Below are positions 1 to 5,953 of a stretch of DNA of 6,326 nucleotides, piece by piece. The stretch covers positions 1 through 6,326 of the forward strand of contig WGAB01000098.1 in NCBI GenBank assembly GCA_015489295.1, in the 5' to 3' direction. Origin of the DNA: Caldifarciminota bacterium. Its GTDB lineage: Bacteria; WOR-3; Hydrothermia; WGAB01. The notes under the pieces are model-generated. The model did not search any database. It was not told the origin of the DNA and saw only the letters and a program-made list of their open reading frames with translations. The position numbers were made by a program, and so were the translations under genes. Each line of letters starts with the position of its first letter. Within the stretch, counting starts at the first letter, position 1.

Positions 1-1322
1 TGCTGGTGCTGGGGTACGGAGGCATCTCCCTGTTCGGGGCGTTGCTGTTGCTTTTGCCCTTTGCCCACCACGGCACCCTGAGCCCGGTGGATGCGCTTTA
101 CACCTCCACCTCAGCCCTGTGTGTCACCGGGCTCATCGTGAAGGACACGGCTACCTTTTACACGGCCTTCGGCAAAGGGGTAATCCTCACCCTGATCCAG
201 CTGGGGGGCCTTGGATACATGACCTTTGCCACGACCATCCTGTTCCTGCTGCGGCGGAAAGGAAGCCTCACGCTGCGCTTGACCATGGCCGAGTCCTTTC
301 CCGAGCTCACCCTGGGGCAAATCAGCCACTTCGTGCGGCGCGTGCTGAAGCTCACCCTGGCCTTTGAGGTGAGCGGCGCCCTGCTGCTGACCTGGGCCTT
401 CCACCGCCACGGCTTCGGATGGCCCCTGAGCGCCGCCCACGGGGTGTTCATCAGCGTTTCGGCCTTCTGCAACGCTGGTTTTTCCTCCTTCTCCGACAAC
501 CTGGCCTCCTTCACGCAACAGCCGGTGGTGCTTCTGGTGGTGCCCTTCCTGTTCATCACCGGCGGGCTGGGATTCTTCGTGTTGCAGGACCTCTATTTCC
601 GCTATGTCCGGCGAGCCAAACGGAAACTGGAACTCCACACCCGGGTGGTCCTCCGGATGACCCTGCTGCTCCTCGTCGTGGGCACCCTCGTGCTCTATCT
701 GGCCGAGGGCCTTCGGACCCCTCTGCCCTGGTTCTACCAGATTCTGAACGCCTTCTTCATGGCCGCCACGCCCCGCACCGCGGGCTTTAACACCCTGAAT
801 GTGGCGGCCTTCAGCGTGCCTTCGGTGTTCCTCGTGCTCTTGCTGATGACCATCGGGGGATCGCCCGGCGGCACAGCCGGTGGCATCAAAACCACCACCT
901 TCGCCGCCCTGTTTCTCTGGGTGCGGGCCTGGCTCCGGGGCAACGAAAAGCCTGTGATCCTCGGCAATGCGTTGCCGCTGGAATCCCTGCAGCGGTCCCT
1001 CATCATCGTGACCATGGCAGCCTCCACCATCCTCCTGGGTACCTGGATCCTCACCTGGACCGAACGGGCTCTGATCCAGCAGGTGGGGTTTCTGCCCGTG
1101 CTCTTTGAGGTGGTGTCCGGCTTCGGCACCGTGGGTCTCTCCTATGGCTCGCAGCACCTGGCCAATGTCTCCCTGTCGGCCGACTTTTCCATCCTGGGTA
1201 AAGGGGTTATGATTGTCATCATGCTGATCGGGCGGATCGGCGTGCTGTCGCTGGCCGCCTGGGTTTTTCGTCGGGAACACCAGATTGTGCGCTACGTAGA
1301 GGGTAGCTACATTGTGGGGTAA
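1..1322 (+). CDS. ktrB: Potassium uptake channel subunit KtrB (TrkH/KtrB family), 5' partial
   Basis: This is the ion-conducting membrane subunit of a Ktr-type K+ uptake system, working with the KtrA ring encoded next to it. The frame is open to the window edge (codons in phase with position 3). The first in-frame GTG at 6 falls inside the conserved LxLGY start of the first helix, so roughly 10-25 N-terminal residues are missing. Counting from that GTG there are 438 residues, close to the roughly 450 of KtrB and shorter than TrkH. The four membrane-pore-membrane repeats are visible through their filter glycines: G42 in CVTG, G158 in CNAG, G260 in RTAG and G377 in GTVG. The glycine-rich GGSPGGTAGGIKTT stretch near 284-298 matches the intramembrane gating loop of KtrB. 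Whether it needs Na+, as some Ktr systems do, cannot be read from the sequence. The stop lies 3 bp before ktrA. Confidence 0.95.
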   Translation, partial: LVLGYGGISLFGALLLLLPFAHHGTLSPVDALYTSTSALCVTGLIVKDTATFYTAFGKGVILTLIQLGGLGYMTFATTILFLLRRKGSLTLRLTMAESFPELTLGQISHFVRRVLKLTLAFEVSGALLLTWAFHRHGFGWPLSAAHGVFISVSAFCNAGFSSFSDNLASFTQQPVVLLVVPFLFITGGLGFFVLQDLYFRYVRRAKRKLELHTRVVLRMTLLLLVVGTLVLYLAEGLRTPLPWFYQILNAFFMAATPRTAGFNTLNVAAFSVPSVFLVLLLMTIGGSPGGTAGGIKTTTFAALFLWVRAWLRGNEKPVILGNALPLESLQRSLIIVTMAASTILLGTWILTWTERALIQQVGFLPVLFEVVSGFGTVGLSYGSQHLANVSLSADFSILGKGVMIVIMLIGRIGVLSLAAWVFRREHQIVRYVEGSYIVG

Positions 1323-1325
1323 ACC

Positions 1326-2021
1326 ATGCAGTTTTGCGTGATCGGTTTGGGACGCTTCGGCTCAGCCGTGGCCCGCACCTTGGCCGACCTGGGCCATGAG
1401 GTGCTGGCCGTAGACCGGGACGAGGAGCCGGTGGCCGAGGTGGAGCCCTTTGTGACCCAGGGCCTGGTGCTGGACGCCACCCAGGAAAAGGCCCTCAAGA
1501 ACCTGGGGCTCCGGGATTTTGACTGGGTGATCGTGGCCATCGGCGACCTGGAGTCCTCCATCCTGATCACGGTGCTTTTGAAGGAAATGGGGGTACCCCG
1601 GGTGCTGGCCAAGGCCCTGAGTACCATCCATGCCAAAATCCTGCGCAAGGTGGGGGCCGACCGGGTGGTGTTCCCGGAACGGGACATGGGCCAGCGCGTA
1701 GCCCGATCCCTGGCCTCCCCGATGGTGTTCGATTACCTGGAACTCACCCCGGGGTATTCCATTGTGGAAATCGCGGCGCCGGAGGAGTTCGCAGGCAAAA
1801 CCCTGAAGGACCTTCGGATCCGGAACCGGTTCGGCGTCACGGTCATCGCCATCCGCCGCAAGGAACCCGAAATTCGGGATGCCGAAGGCACCCTGGACTT
1901 CAAGGAAACCACCATCGTGTCGCCCACCCCGGACGAGGAGATCCACGAGGGCGATATCCTGGTGGTCCTCGGTTCCAACGAAGACATCGAAAAACTGAGG
2001 AAAACCCATGGAGAAGACTGA
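1326..2021 (+). CDS. ktrA: Ktr potassium uptake regulatory subunit KtrA (RCK/TrkA family)
   Basis: This is the cytosolic regulatory subunit that forms a ring under KtrB and gates it in response to bound ATP/ADP or NAD(H). Its 231 residues are slightly more than the roughly 220 of Bacillus KtrA. The RCK_N Rossmann fold opens with GLGRFG (7-12), and D30 ends the second strand, where it would hold the ribose. The stretch VIVAIGDLESSILITVLLKE and the later GADRVVFPERDMG are typical KtrA signatures. The RCK_C (TrkA_C) domain covers about 140-225, with the usual YSIVEI start and EGDILVVLG end. Between AIRRK and the EIHEGD strand there is a loop about 14 residues longer than I recall for B. subtilis KtrA. 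The ATG follows the ktrB stop by 3 bp, with a GGGGT purine run about 6 bases upstream. The last 14 bases overlap the TPR gene. Confidence 0.95.
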   Translation: MQFCVIGLGRFGSAVARTLADLGHEVLAVDRDEEPVAEVEPFVTQGLVLDATQEKALKNLGLRDFDWVIVAIGDLESSILITVLLKEMGVPRVLAKALSTIHAKILRKVGADRVVFPERDMGQRVARSLASPMVFDYLELTPGYSIVEIAAPEEFAGKTLKDLRIRNRFGVTVIAIRRKEPEIRDAEGTLDFKETTIVSPTPDEEIHEGDILVVLGSNEDIEKLRKTHGED

Positions 2022-2271
2022 GTTTCACCATCTTCTGGAGGAAGCCAAGTTTTATTTTTTGAACCGAAACCTCGACGAGGCCGAACGGATCCTGAAACAA
2101 CTGGTTCAACAGGATCCCACTTCGGCCGAGGGGTTTTATCTTTTAGGACTGATCGCGGAGATCCGCAATCGCCGCGACGAGGCCAAGGCCTACTTTGAAA
2201 AGGCCCTCTCGCTTCGGCCCGATTACCGGGAGGCCCAGGAACACCTGGAACGGGTCACCGAGATCCACTGA
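2008..2271 (+). CDS. Small two-repeat TPR protein
   Basis: This 87-residue soluble protein is made almost entirely of two tetratricopeptide repeats. TPR1 spans about 6-39 (A13, Y16, A25, P37) and TPR2 about 40-73 (G47, A50, A59, F63, A66, P71), followed by a capping helix. It has no signal peptide or membrane segment. Such proteins bind other proteins; the partner cannot be read from the sequence. The ATG lies inside the end of ktrA, a 14-bp overlap in another frame, with a GAGG about 7 bases upstream, so translation is probably coupled to ktrA. The stop TGA forms part of the ribosome binding site of trm1. Its tight packing between ktrA and trm1 suggests a conserved operon, but a link to potassium uptake or to tRNA modification is only a guess. 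Confidence 0.85.
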   Translation: MEKTEFHHLLEEAKFYFLNRNLDEAERILKQLVQQDPTSAEGFYLLGLIAEIRNRRDEAKAYFEKALSLRPDYREAQEHLERVTEIH

Positions 2272-2277
2272 GGTTCC

Positions 2278-3465
2278 GTGGAGTCCCGTCCAATCTACCA
2301 AGAGGGCAACGTAACCGTGGAACTCCTGCACCCGGAGGTCTTCCTCCGGGAACGGGGGCGGCTGGCCCGCGACTTCGGCGTGGCTGCCATCGCAGCCCTG
2401 CAGCAGGCCCGCCTGACCTTTACCACCCCCCAGGGCACCGAGCTCTACCGCCTGCCGGTGCCCGAACCCCTGGTGGTGGCCGAAACCTTCGCCGGCACCG
2501 GTATCCGGTCGTTCCGCTATTTCCTGGAAGTAGGCGGCATGGCCGAGGCCCTGCTCAACGACATCAGCACCCGGGCCCTGGAGACCGCCCGTCACAACGC
2601 CGCACGGCTGGGCCTGGACCGCCGGATCCGGTTTTACCACATGGAGGCCAACAATTTCCACTACACGCTGAAACTGGAGGAACTGTTTCCCCATGTGCTG
2701 GACCTGGATGCCTTTGGCTCGCCCGTGCCCTTCCTGGATTCGGCCTTCCACGCCGTGCGTGACGGCGGCTTCCTGTACATCACGGCCACGGACCTCGCCG
2801 CCCTCTGCGGCATTGATCGCCGGAGCGCCTTCAACCACTATGCAGCCCTCACGGTGCAAACCGAATTCTGCCACGAAACCGGGGCCCGGGTGTTCGTGCG
2901 CACCGTGGTGCGGGCCGGCGCCCGCCGCAAGTTCCGGGTGATCCCCCTGTTTACCCTGTTTGACGGCTATGCCCTCCGGGGCTTTTTCTTTACGATCCAC
3001 GGCCGCTATGATCTGGACCCCCGGAGCGAGGGGTTCCTCGGGATCTGCCCGGCCTGCCACACCGTGTGGTCGATGCCCTTTTCGGGCAAGGACTTGTGCA
3101 ATCGGTGCCCCCGGTGCGGGGAGGAGGCCTGGATGGCCGGTCCGCTGTGGCTCTGGGACCTGCATCACCCCGGGTTCCTGGAGGCCATGGAAACAGCCGG
3201 ACGAAACCTCGGCACCCTGTCGCGCCGCTTTTTCCGGGTGATCCGCCGGATGCGGGAGGAGGTGGGCCTGCCTCCCTTCTTCTATACCACCACGGCCGTC
3301 GCGGATCGGCTGGATCTGTCCCAGCCTCCCCTGGCGGAGGTGTTGGAGGCACTAAGGCAACGCGGGTACGCCGCCCGCCGCACCCATTTCCACGGAACGG
3401 GCTTCAAAACCACGGCCCCTTACGCCGAGGTGGCAGAGGTGTTCCGCACCCTGAGCTCCGGCTGA
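2278..3465 (+). CDS. trm1: Trm1-type tRNA (guanine26-N2)-methyltransferase, divergent
   Basis: Trm1 transfers one or two methyl groups from S-adenosylmethionine to N2 of G26 in tRNA; the Aquifex enzyme also acts on G27. The 395-residue protein aligns over its whole length with Trm1. It has an N-terminal EGNVTV segment, SAM motif FAGTGIRSFRY (71-81), NDIS (94-97), the catalytic region DLDAFGSPVPF (142-152) and ITATDLAALCG (168-178). A zinc-binding site follows (C257, C260, C277, C280), then the MAGPLW signature (286-291) and a C-terminal RRTHFHGTGFKTTAP segment. Departures from the family are A145 where the DPFG motif has proline, FLRE in place of the N-terminal FYNP, and NHYA in place of RRYG. 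The GTG start is supported by a TGAGG ribosome binding site formed by the upstream stop and by the N-terminal similarity to Aquifex Trm1. The family assignment is firm; activity and site specificity are less certain. Confidence 0.9.
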   Translation: MESRPIYQEGNVTVELLHPEVFLRERGRLARDFGVAAIAALQQARLTFTTPQGTELYRLPVPEPLVVAETFAGTGIRSFRYFLEVGGMAEALLNDISTRALETARHNAARLGLDRRIRFYHMEANNFHYTLKLEELFPHVLDLDAFGSPVPFLDSAFHAVRDGGFLYITATDLAALCGIDRRSAFNHYAALTVQTEFCHETGARVFVRTVVRAGARRKFRVIPLFTLFDGYALRGFFFTIHGRYDLDPRSEGFLGICPACHTVWSMPFSGKDLCNRCPRCGEEAWMAGPLWLWDLHHPGFLEAMETAGRNLGTLSRRFFRVIRRMREEVGLPPFFYTTTAVADRLDLSQPPLAEVLEALRQRGYAARRTHFHGTGFKTTAPYAEVAEVFRTLSSG

Positions 3466-3469
3466 TCGG

Positions 3470-3502
3470 GGAGCCTGCTCCTTCCTGTGCCGGTTCGGCA
3501 CA
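3470..3502 (+). terminator. Two adjacent hairpins after trm1, possible terminator
   Basis: Just after the trm1 stop are two short inverted repeats. GGAG-CCTG-CTCC (3470-3481) is followed by TTCCT. TGTGCCG-GTT-CGGCACA (3486-3502) has a perfect 7-bp stem and a 3-base loop. Neither has a proper U-run, so they may act as a weak or Rho-assisted terminator, or the second may be part of the leader of the metal permease gene downstream. Confidence 0.4.
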
Positions 3503-3552
3503 CCGCCGCAGGATTTGCCTCCGAAGGGCCGCTTCCAGCAGGGCGCCCCGGG

Positions 3553-3592
3553 GTGGCACGGTCTTTGCAACACTCTTCGGGGAGGTGCCACG
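3553..3592 (+). promoter_or_regulatory. Ribosome binding site and start-site hairpin of the metal permease gene
   Basis: A strong GGGGAGG Shine-Dalgarno (core GGAGG at 3581-3585) sits 7 bases before the ATG at 3593 and decides the start. GTGGCAC at 3553-3559 is the exact reverse complement of GTGCCAC at 3585-3591, which abuts the ATG. This 7-bp stem would enclose the Shine-Dalgarno in its 25-base loop and pair its last base. It could affect initiation, but no regulator is known. Confidence 0.5.
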
Positions 3593-4303
3593 ATGCAAAC
3601 CGACCTGTGGATCCTGGGATTGACGGCGGCCACCGTGGGATTCTTGCACACGATCACGGGCCCGGACCACTATCTGCCCTTTGTGATGATCGGCCGGGCC
3701 CGGCACTGGAGCTACGCCCGGCTGGCCTCGGTGACCGTTCTGTGCGGCATAGGGCATGTGCTTTCGTCCATCGTGATCGCGCTCGTGGGCGTGGCCGCAG
3801 GCATTGCCCTGTCCCGGCTCCAGGCCCTGGAGGGCCTCCGGGGGAACTGGGCCGCCTATGCCCTCATGGGCTTCGGCATCGCCTATATGCTGTGGGGCCT
3901 ACGGAAAGCCTGGCGCGGCGAAACCCATAGCCACCTGCACCGCCATGCCGACGGCACCGTCCATAGCCATCCCCATCATCACCTGGATCCCGAGCACCTG
4001 CATCCCCACGGCGAAAGCGAGAGCATTACCGTGTGGGTGCTGTTTGCCATCTTCGTGCTGGGGCCCTGCGAGCCGTTGATCCCCCTGGCCATGGTGCCAG
4101 CCGCCCGCCACTCCTGGATGGGCCTCCTCTGGATCGCCCTGATCTTCGGCCTCCTGACCGTCGGCACCATGACCGCCACGGCGCTCTTCCTGTACTCCGG
4201 CGTGCGGCGCATTTCCCTGCCCTGGCTGGAACGGTACATGCACGCCCTGGCCGGCCTGGTAATCGCACTTTCCGGCGCCGCCATCGTATTCCTGGGCCTC
4301 TAA
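3593..4303 (+). CDS. NicO/RcnA/UreH-like metal (probably Ni/Co) permease with His-rich loop
   Basis: This 236-residue inner-membrane protein has about six helices, three on each side of a hydrophilic loop. Helix 1 carries H19-TITGP-D25-H26, the HxxxGPDH-like signature of nickel/cobalt permeases, and helix 2 carries GIGH55VLSS. The central loop, residues 112-139, has 12 histidines in 28 residues, as expected for binding Ni2+, Co2+ or similar ions. After the loop comes GPCEPLIPLAMVPAARHS (157-174), also seen in relatives often annotated as UreH-type or sulfite exporter proteins. Direction of transport and the metal cannot be decided from the sequence: UreH-like members import nickel, RcnA-like members export it. 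I start at 3593 and not at the upstream in-frame ATG 3515 because of the strong ribosome binding site and because the helix begins there. No urease or hydrogenase genes lie nearby in the window. Confidence 0.75.
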   Translation: MQTDLWILGLTAATVGFLHTITGPDHYLPFVMIGRARHWSYARLASVTVLCGIGHVLSSIVIALVGVAAGIALSRLQALEGLRGNWAAYALMGFGIAYMLWGLRKAWRGETHSHLHRHADGTVHSHPHHHLDPEHLHPHGESESITVWVLFAIFVLGPCEPLIPLAMVPAARHSWMGLLWIALIFGLLTVGTMTATALFLYSGVRRISLPWLERYMHALAGLVIALSGAAIVFLGL

Positions 4304-4309
4304 AGGCCG

Positions 4310-4321
4310 TATACTGGGGCC
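4310..4321 (+). promoter_or_regulatory. Probable -10 box of a leaderless transcript (TATACT)
   Basis: TATACT (4310-4315) matches the -10 consensus at five of six bases. It ends 6 bases before the ATG at 4322, so transcription would begin at or next to the start codon. There is no good -35 box about 17 bases upstream, and the 18-bp gap after the permease gene has no Shine-Dalgarno. The same arrangement recurs before the nitrilase gene. Confidence 0.45.
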
Positions 4322-4603
4322 ATGAGGGTGCGTGGGCGAGCCCGGCGTGTGCGCTGGAAACACCTGCAGCGGGTTCCGATTCCGGAAAAGTGGCAACCCC
4401 TGCTCTGGGACCACCCCGAGGGCACGGCCCCTTTGGAAAAACTCATCCTGCGGGTCCTTCAGTACGGCACCTTCACAGATCTCCAGGACCTGTACCACCG
4501 GTACCCCGAGGCCGTTGCCGATGTGGCCCGGCGCCATGCCCAGGAGATTCCCCGGGGTGTTCACTTCTGGATCCGGGCCTGGGAACATGAAAAGCGTTCC
4601 TGA
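4322..4603 (+). CDS. Small DUF6922-like protein, possible orphan antitoxin
   Basis: This 93-residue protein has a very basic N-terminus (7 of the first 11 residues are arginine) followed by a pattern I recognise from DUF6922-type proteins. That pattern is LLWD (27-30), a hydrophobic LILRVLQYG with aspartate four residues on (41-53), a DLYHRYP helix (56-62) and a closing R-x3-FW (78-83). Such proteins are often encoded directly upstream of an AbiEii-like nucleotidyltransferase toxin, where they would serve as antitoxin. That context is from memory and I could not check it. Here only a 36-codon ORF follows, overlapping by 17 bases, and then the unrelated nitrilase gene. The protein has no signal peptide or membrane segment. 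The ATG is preceded by a TATACT -10 box and no ribosome binding site, so it may be read from a leaderless mRNA. The DUF assignment is moderately sure; the antitoxin role is inference. Confidence 0.65.
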   Translation: MRVRGRARRVRWKHLQRVPIPEKWQPLLWDHPEGTAPLEKLILRVLQYGTFTDLQDLYHRYPEAVADVARRHAQEIPRGVHFWIRAWEHEKRS

Positions 4604-4697
4604 AGCACACCTGCACCGCATCCTGGACCTCGCCCAGCGGGTACTTCCACCAGAACACCTTGAAGGCAGATCATCCCGCCGATTTGCCGTATGCTGA
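4587..4697 (+). pseudogene. Short ORF, possible remnant of a toxin gene N-terminus
   Basis: The ATG lies inside the end of the DUF6922-like gene (17-bp overlap) and opens a 36-codon frame whose stop falls 4 bases before the nitrilase ATG. The first half reads as a plausible helix, HLHRILDLAQRVLPPEHL. The second half is arginine- and serine-rich and then stops. The overlap is typical of a coupled second gene in a toxin-antitoxin pair, and AbiEii-like toxins often begin with such a helix before their LAGGTALAL motif, which is absent here. It may be a decayed toxin start, a real small protein, or a chance frame filling the gap. Confidence 0.25.
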
Positions 4698-4701
4698 AGG
4701 C
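4690..4701 (+). promoter_or_regulatory. Probable -10 box of a leaderless nitrilase transcript (TATGCT)
   Basis: TATGCT (4690-4695) matches the -10 consensus at four of six bases and ends 6 bases before the ATG at 4702. Including flanks, GCCGTATGCTG here repeats GCCGTATACTG upstream of 4322, with the same distance to the ATG. A GAAGG lies only one base from the ATG, too close for a normal ribosome binding site. No convincing -35 is seen. Confidence 0.4.
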
Positions 4702-5496
4702 ATGAAGGTCGGATTTCTGCAGTTTGCACCGGAGTTCGGGAACAAAGCGGCGAATCTGGAACGCATCCGCCGGTGGGTGCTGGAGGGCCCATCGCTGGAT
4801 GTGCTGGTGCTGCCGGAACTCGCCACCACCGGCTATCTGTTTCTGAGCCCTGAAGAAGTGGCACAAGAAGCCGAGCCCATCCCCGAAGGTCCCTCATCGC
4901 AGCTCTTCCTGGACCTTGCCCGGCAGCGCGATCTGGCCCTGGTGGTGGGCCTGGCCGAACGCGCCGACCACCGCGTGTACAACAGCGCGGCCGCCTACCT
5001 GCCGGACGGCACCACCGTGGTCTATCGCAAGGTGCACCTCTTCTGGAACGAAAAGGACCTGTTTGCGCCAGGCGACCTGGGGTTTCCGGTCTGGACCTTC
5101 CGCAATGCCCGGTTCGGGCTCATGATCTGCTTTGACTGGTACTTCCCCGAGGCAGCGCGCAGCCTGGCCCTGCAGGGCGCCGAGATCCTGCTGCATCCCG
5201 CCAACCTGGTGCTGCCCTGGGGCCAAACCGGCATGCAGTACCGGGCCTTAGAAAACCGGGTGTTCACCGTGACCGCGAACCGCACGGGTGAAGAGCGCCG
5301 GGGCGACCAGCACCTGAAGTACACCGGCGGCAGCCAGATCGTGGCACCCAACGGTGATGTCCTGCTGCGCGTGGGCCGCGAAACTGAGGGGATCTTCTTC
5401 GTGGACCTGGACCCGACCGCAGCCCGCGACAAGCAGATTACTCCCAGGAACCATCCCCTGGAGGACCTGCGGCCCGACCAGTACCGCCTCCCATGA
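4702..5496 (+). CDS. Carbon-nitrogen hydrolase, nitrilase superfamily
   Basis: This is a soluble 264-residue hydrolase acting on nitrile or amide C-N bonds through a cysteine thioester intermediate. The catalytic set is complete: E39 in LPELATTGY, K110 in YRKVHLF, C143 in MICFDWYFPE, and the second conserved glutamate E117. The region after the cysteine (RSLALQGAEILLHPANLVLP, then RALENRVFTVTANRTGEE) closely matches the small nitrilase of Pyrococcus abyssi, which acts on aliphatic dinitriles in vitro, although such proteins often prove to be amidases. The physiological substrate is unknown. The start at 4702 matches the usual family N-terminus MKVGFLQFAP. The upstream in-frame TTG at 4660 has no ribosome binding site and would add 14 unrelated residues. 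The stop overlaps the next gene by ATGA, so the two are probably translated together. Confidence 0.9.
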   Translation: MKVGFLQFAPEFGNKAANLERIRRWVLEGPSLDVLVLPELATTGYLFLSPEEVAQEAEPIPEGPSSQLFLDLARQRDLALVVGLAERADHRVYNSAAAYLPDGTTVVYRKVHLFWNEKDLFAPGDLGFPVWTFRNARFGLMICFDWYFPEAARSLALQGAEILLHPANLVLPWGQTGMQYRALENRVFTVTANRTGEERRGDQHLKYTGGSQIVAPNGDVLLRVGRETEGIFFVDLDPTAARDKQITPRNHPLEDLRPDQYRLP

Positions 5497-5795
5497 TCCG
5501 GCTGTTCCTGGTCCTTGGCCTGGCGTGGCACCTGGCCCGGGACCCCTGGATCGGACGGGACAAGGCCCAGCACCTGGCCCTCTCCTTCATCGTGGCCTCG
5601 GCCGCCGACTACACCCTGGCCCAGCAGGGCAAGTCCCTGGCCTACCGGCAACGGGTGAGCCTGGGTTTGAGTTTCTCGCTGGGCCTTTTGAAGGAGGCCC
5701 ACGATGCTCTGCGCCCCGGAGGTTCCGGCTTTTCCCTCAAAGACCTTCTGGCCGACGCCATAGGTTGCGCCCTGGCCTGGGCGCTGTATCCGTAG
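5493..5795 (+). CDS. Small YfiM-like membrane protein
   Basis: This 100-residue protein has a hydrophobic N-terminus (about 1-15) that may be a signal or membrane anchor, and two to three further weakly hydrophobic segments. It carries spaced polar signatures: D23-K24-x2-H27, G64-x2-K67-E68-x2-D71, and S81-x2-D84-L85-x2-D88-x2-G91. This order (DKxxH, then GxxKExxD, then SxxDLxxDxxG) is that of YfiM-type envelope proteins of unknown function; VanZ-like proteins also have a DKxxH motif. The conserved acidic residues and histidine could bind a metal, but this is unproven. Its ATG overlaps the nitrilase stop (ATGA), so it is translationally coupled and depends on the nitrilase transcript. It is the last gene before a convergent intergenic region. 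Confidence 0.7.
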   Translation: MIRLFLVLGLAWHLARDPWIGRDKAQHLALSFIVASAADYTLAQQGKSLAYRQRVSLGLSFSLGLLKEAHDALRPGGSGFSLKDLLADAIGCALAWALYP

Positions 5796-5818
5796 AATCG
5801 GCCCCAGCAAAAGCGATA

Positions 5819-5835
5819 CCTTCCCCAGGGGAAGG
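5819..5835 (+). terminator. 17-bp palindrome, possible terminator of the + strand genes
   Basis: CCTTCCCC-A-GGGGAAGG is a perfect palindrome 24 bp after the stop of the YfiM-like gene. As RNA it would fold with a 7-bp stem and a CAG loop. No U-run follows on either strand, so intrinsic termination would be weak. A protein-binding dyad is the alternative. Confidence 0.4.
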
Positions 5836-5953
5836 ATTAAGGCGGGATGAAAAGTGGCGTTCTGGTGCCTCAGTCCAAGGCCATCCCTGTATTTCCTTCC
5901 GGCAGGAGGGGATGTTGTGGAGTTCGAGAGCTTCCGCATGGGGCGAAGCTTTC

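Noticed and set aside
111..1280. Long - strand ORF of 389 codons opposite ktrB
   Set aside because: The translation is a low-complexity mix rich in G, H, Q, E and P with no family pattern. It is the antisense shadow of a certain membrane-protein gene in GC-rich DNA.
2143..3168. Long - strand ORF of 341 codons opposite trm1
   Set aside because: It mirrors the codon positions of trm1, has G/H/Q/E-rich composition and no recognisable motif.
3515..3592. Upstream ATG at 3515 as the start of the metal permease
   Set aside because: The extra 26 residues are not hydrophobic and have no ribosome binding site. The ATG at 3593 has GGGGAGG 7 bases upstream and begins directly before the first helix.
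4660..4701. TTG at 4660 as the nitrilase start
   Set aside because: The added 14 residues do not belong to the family, no ribosome binding site precedes the TTG, and MKVGFLQFAP at 4702 is the normal N-terminus.
3899..4897. Long - strand ORF of 332 codons opposite the permease and nitrilase genes
   Set aside because: It spans three convincing + strand genes and two probable promoters and has no family signature.
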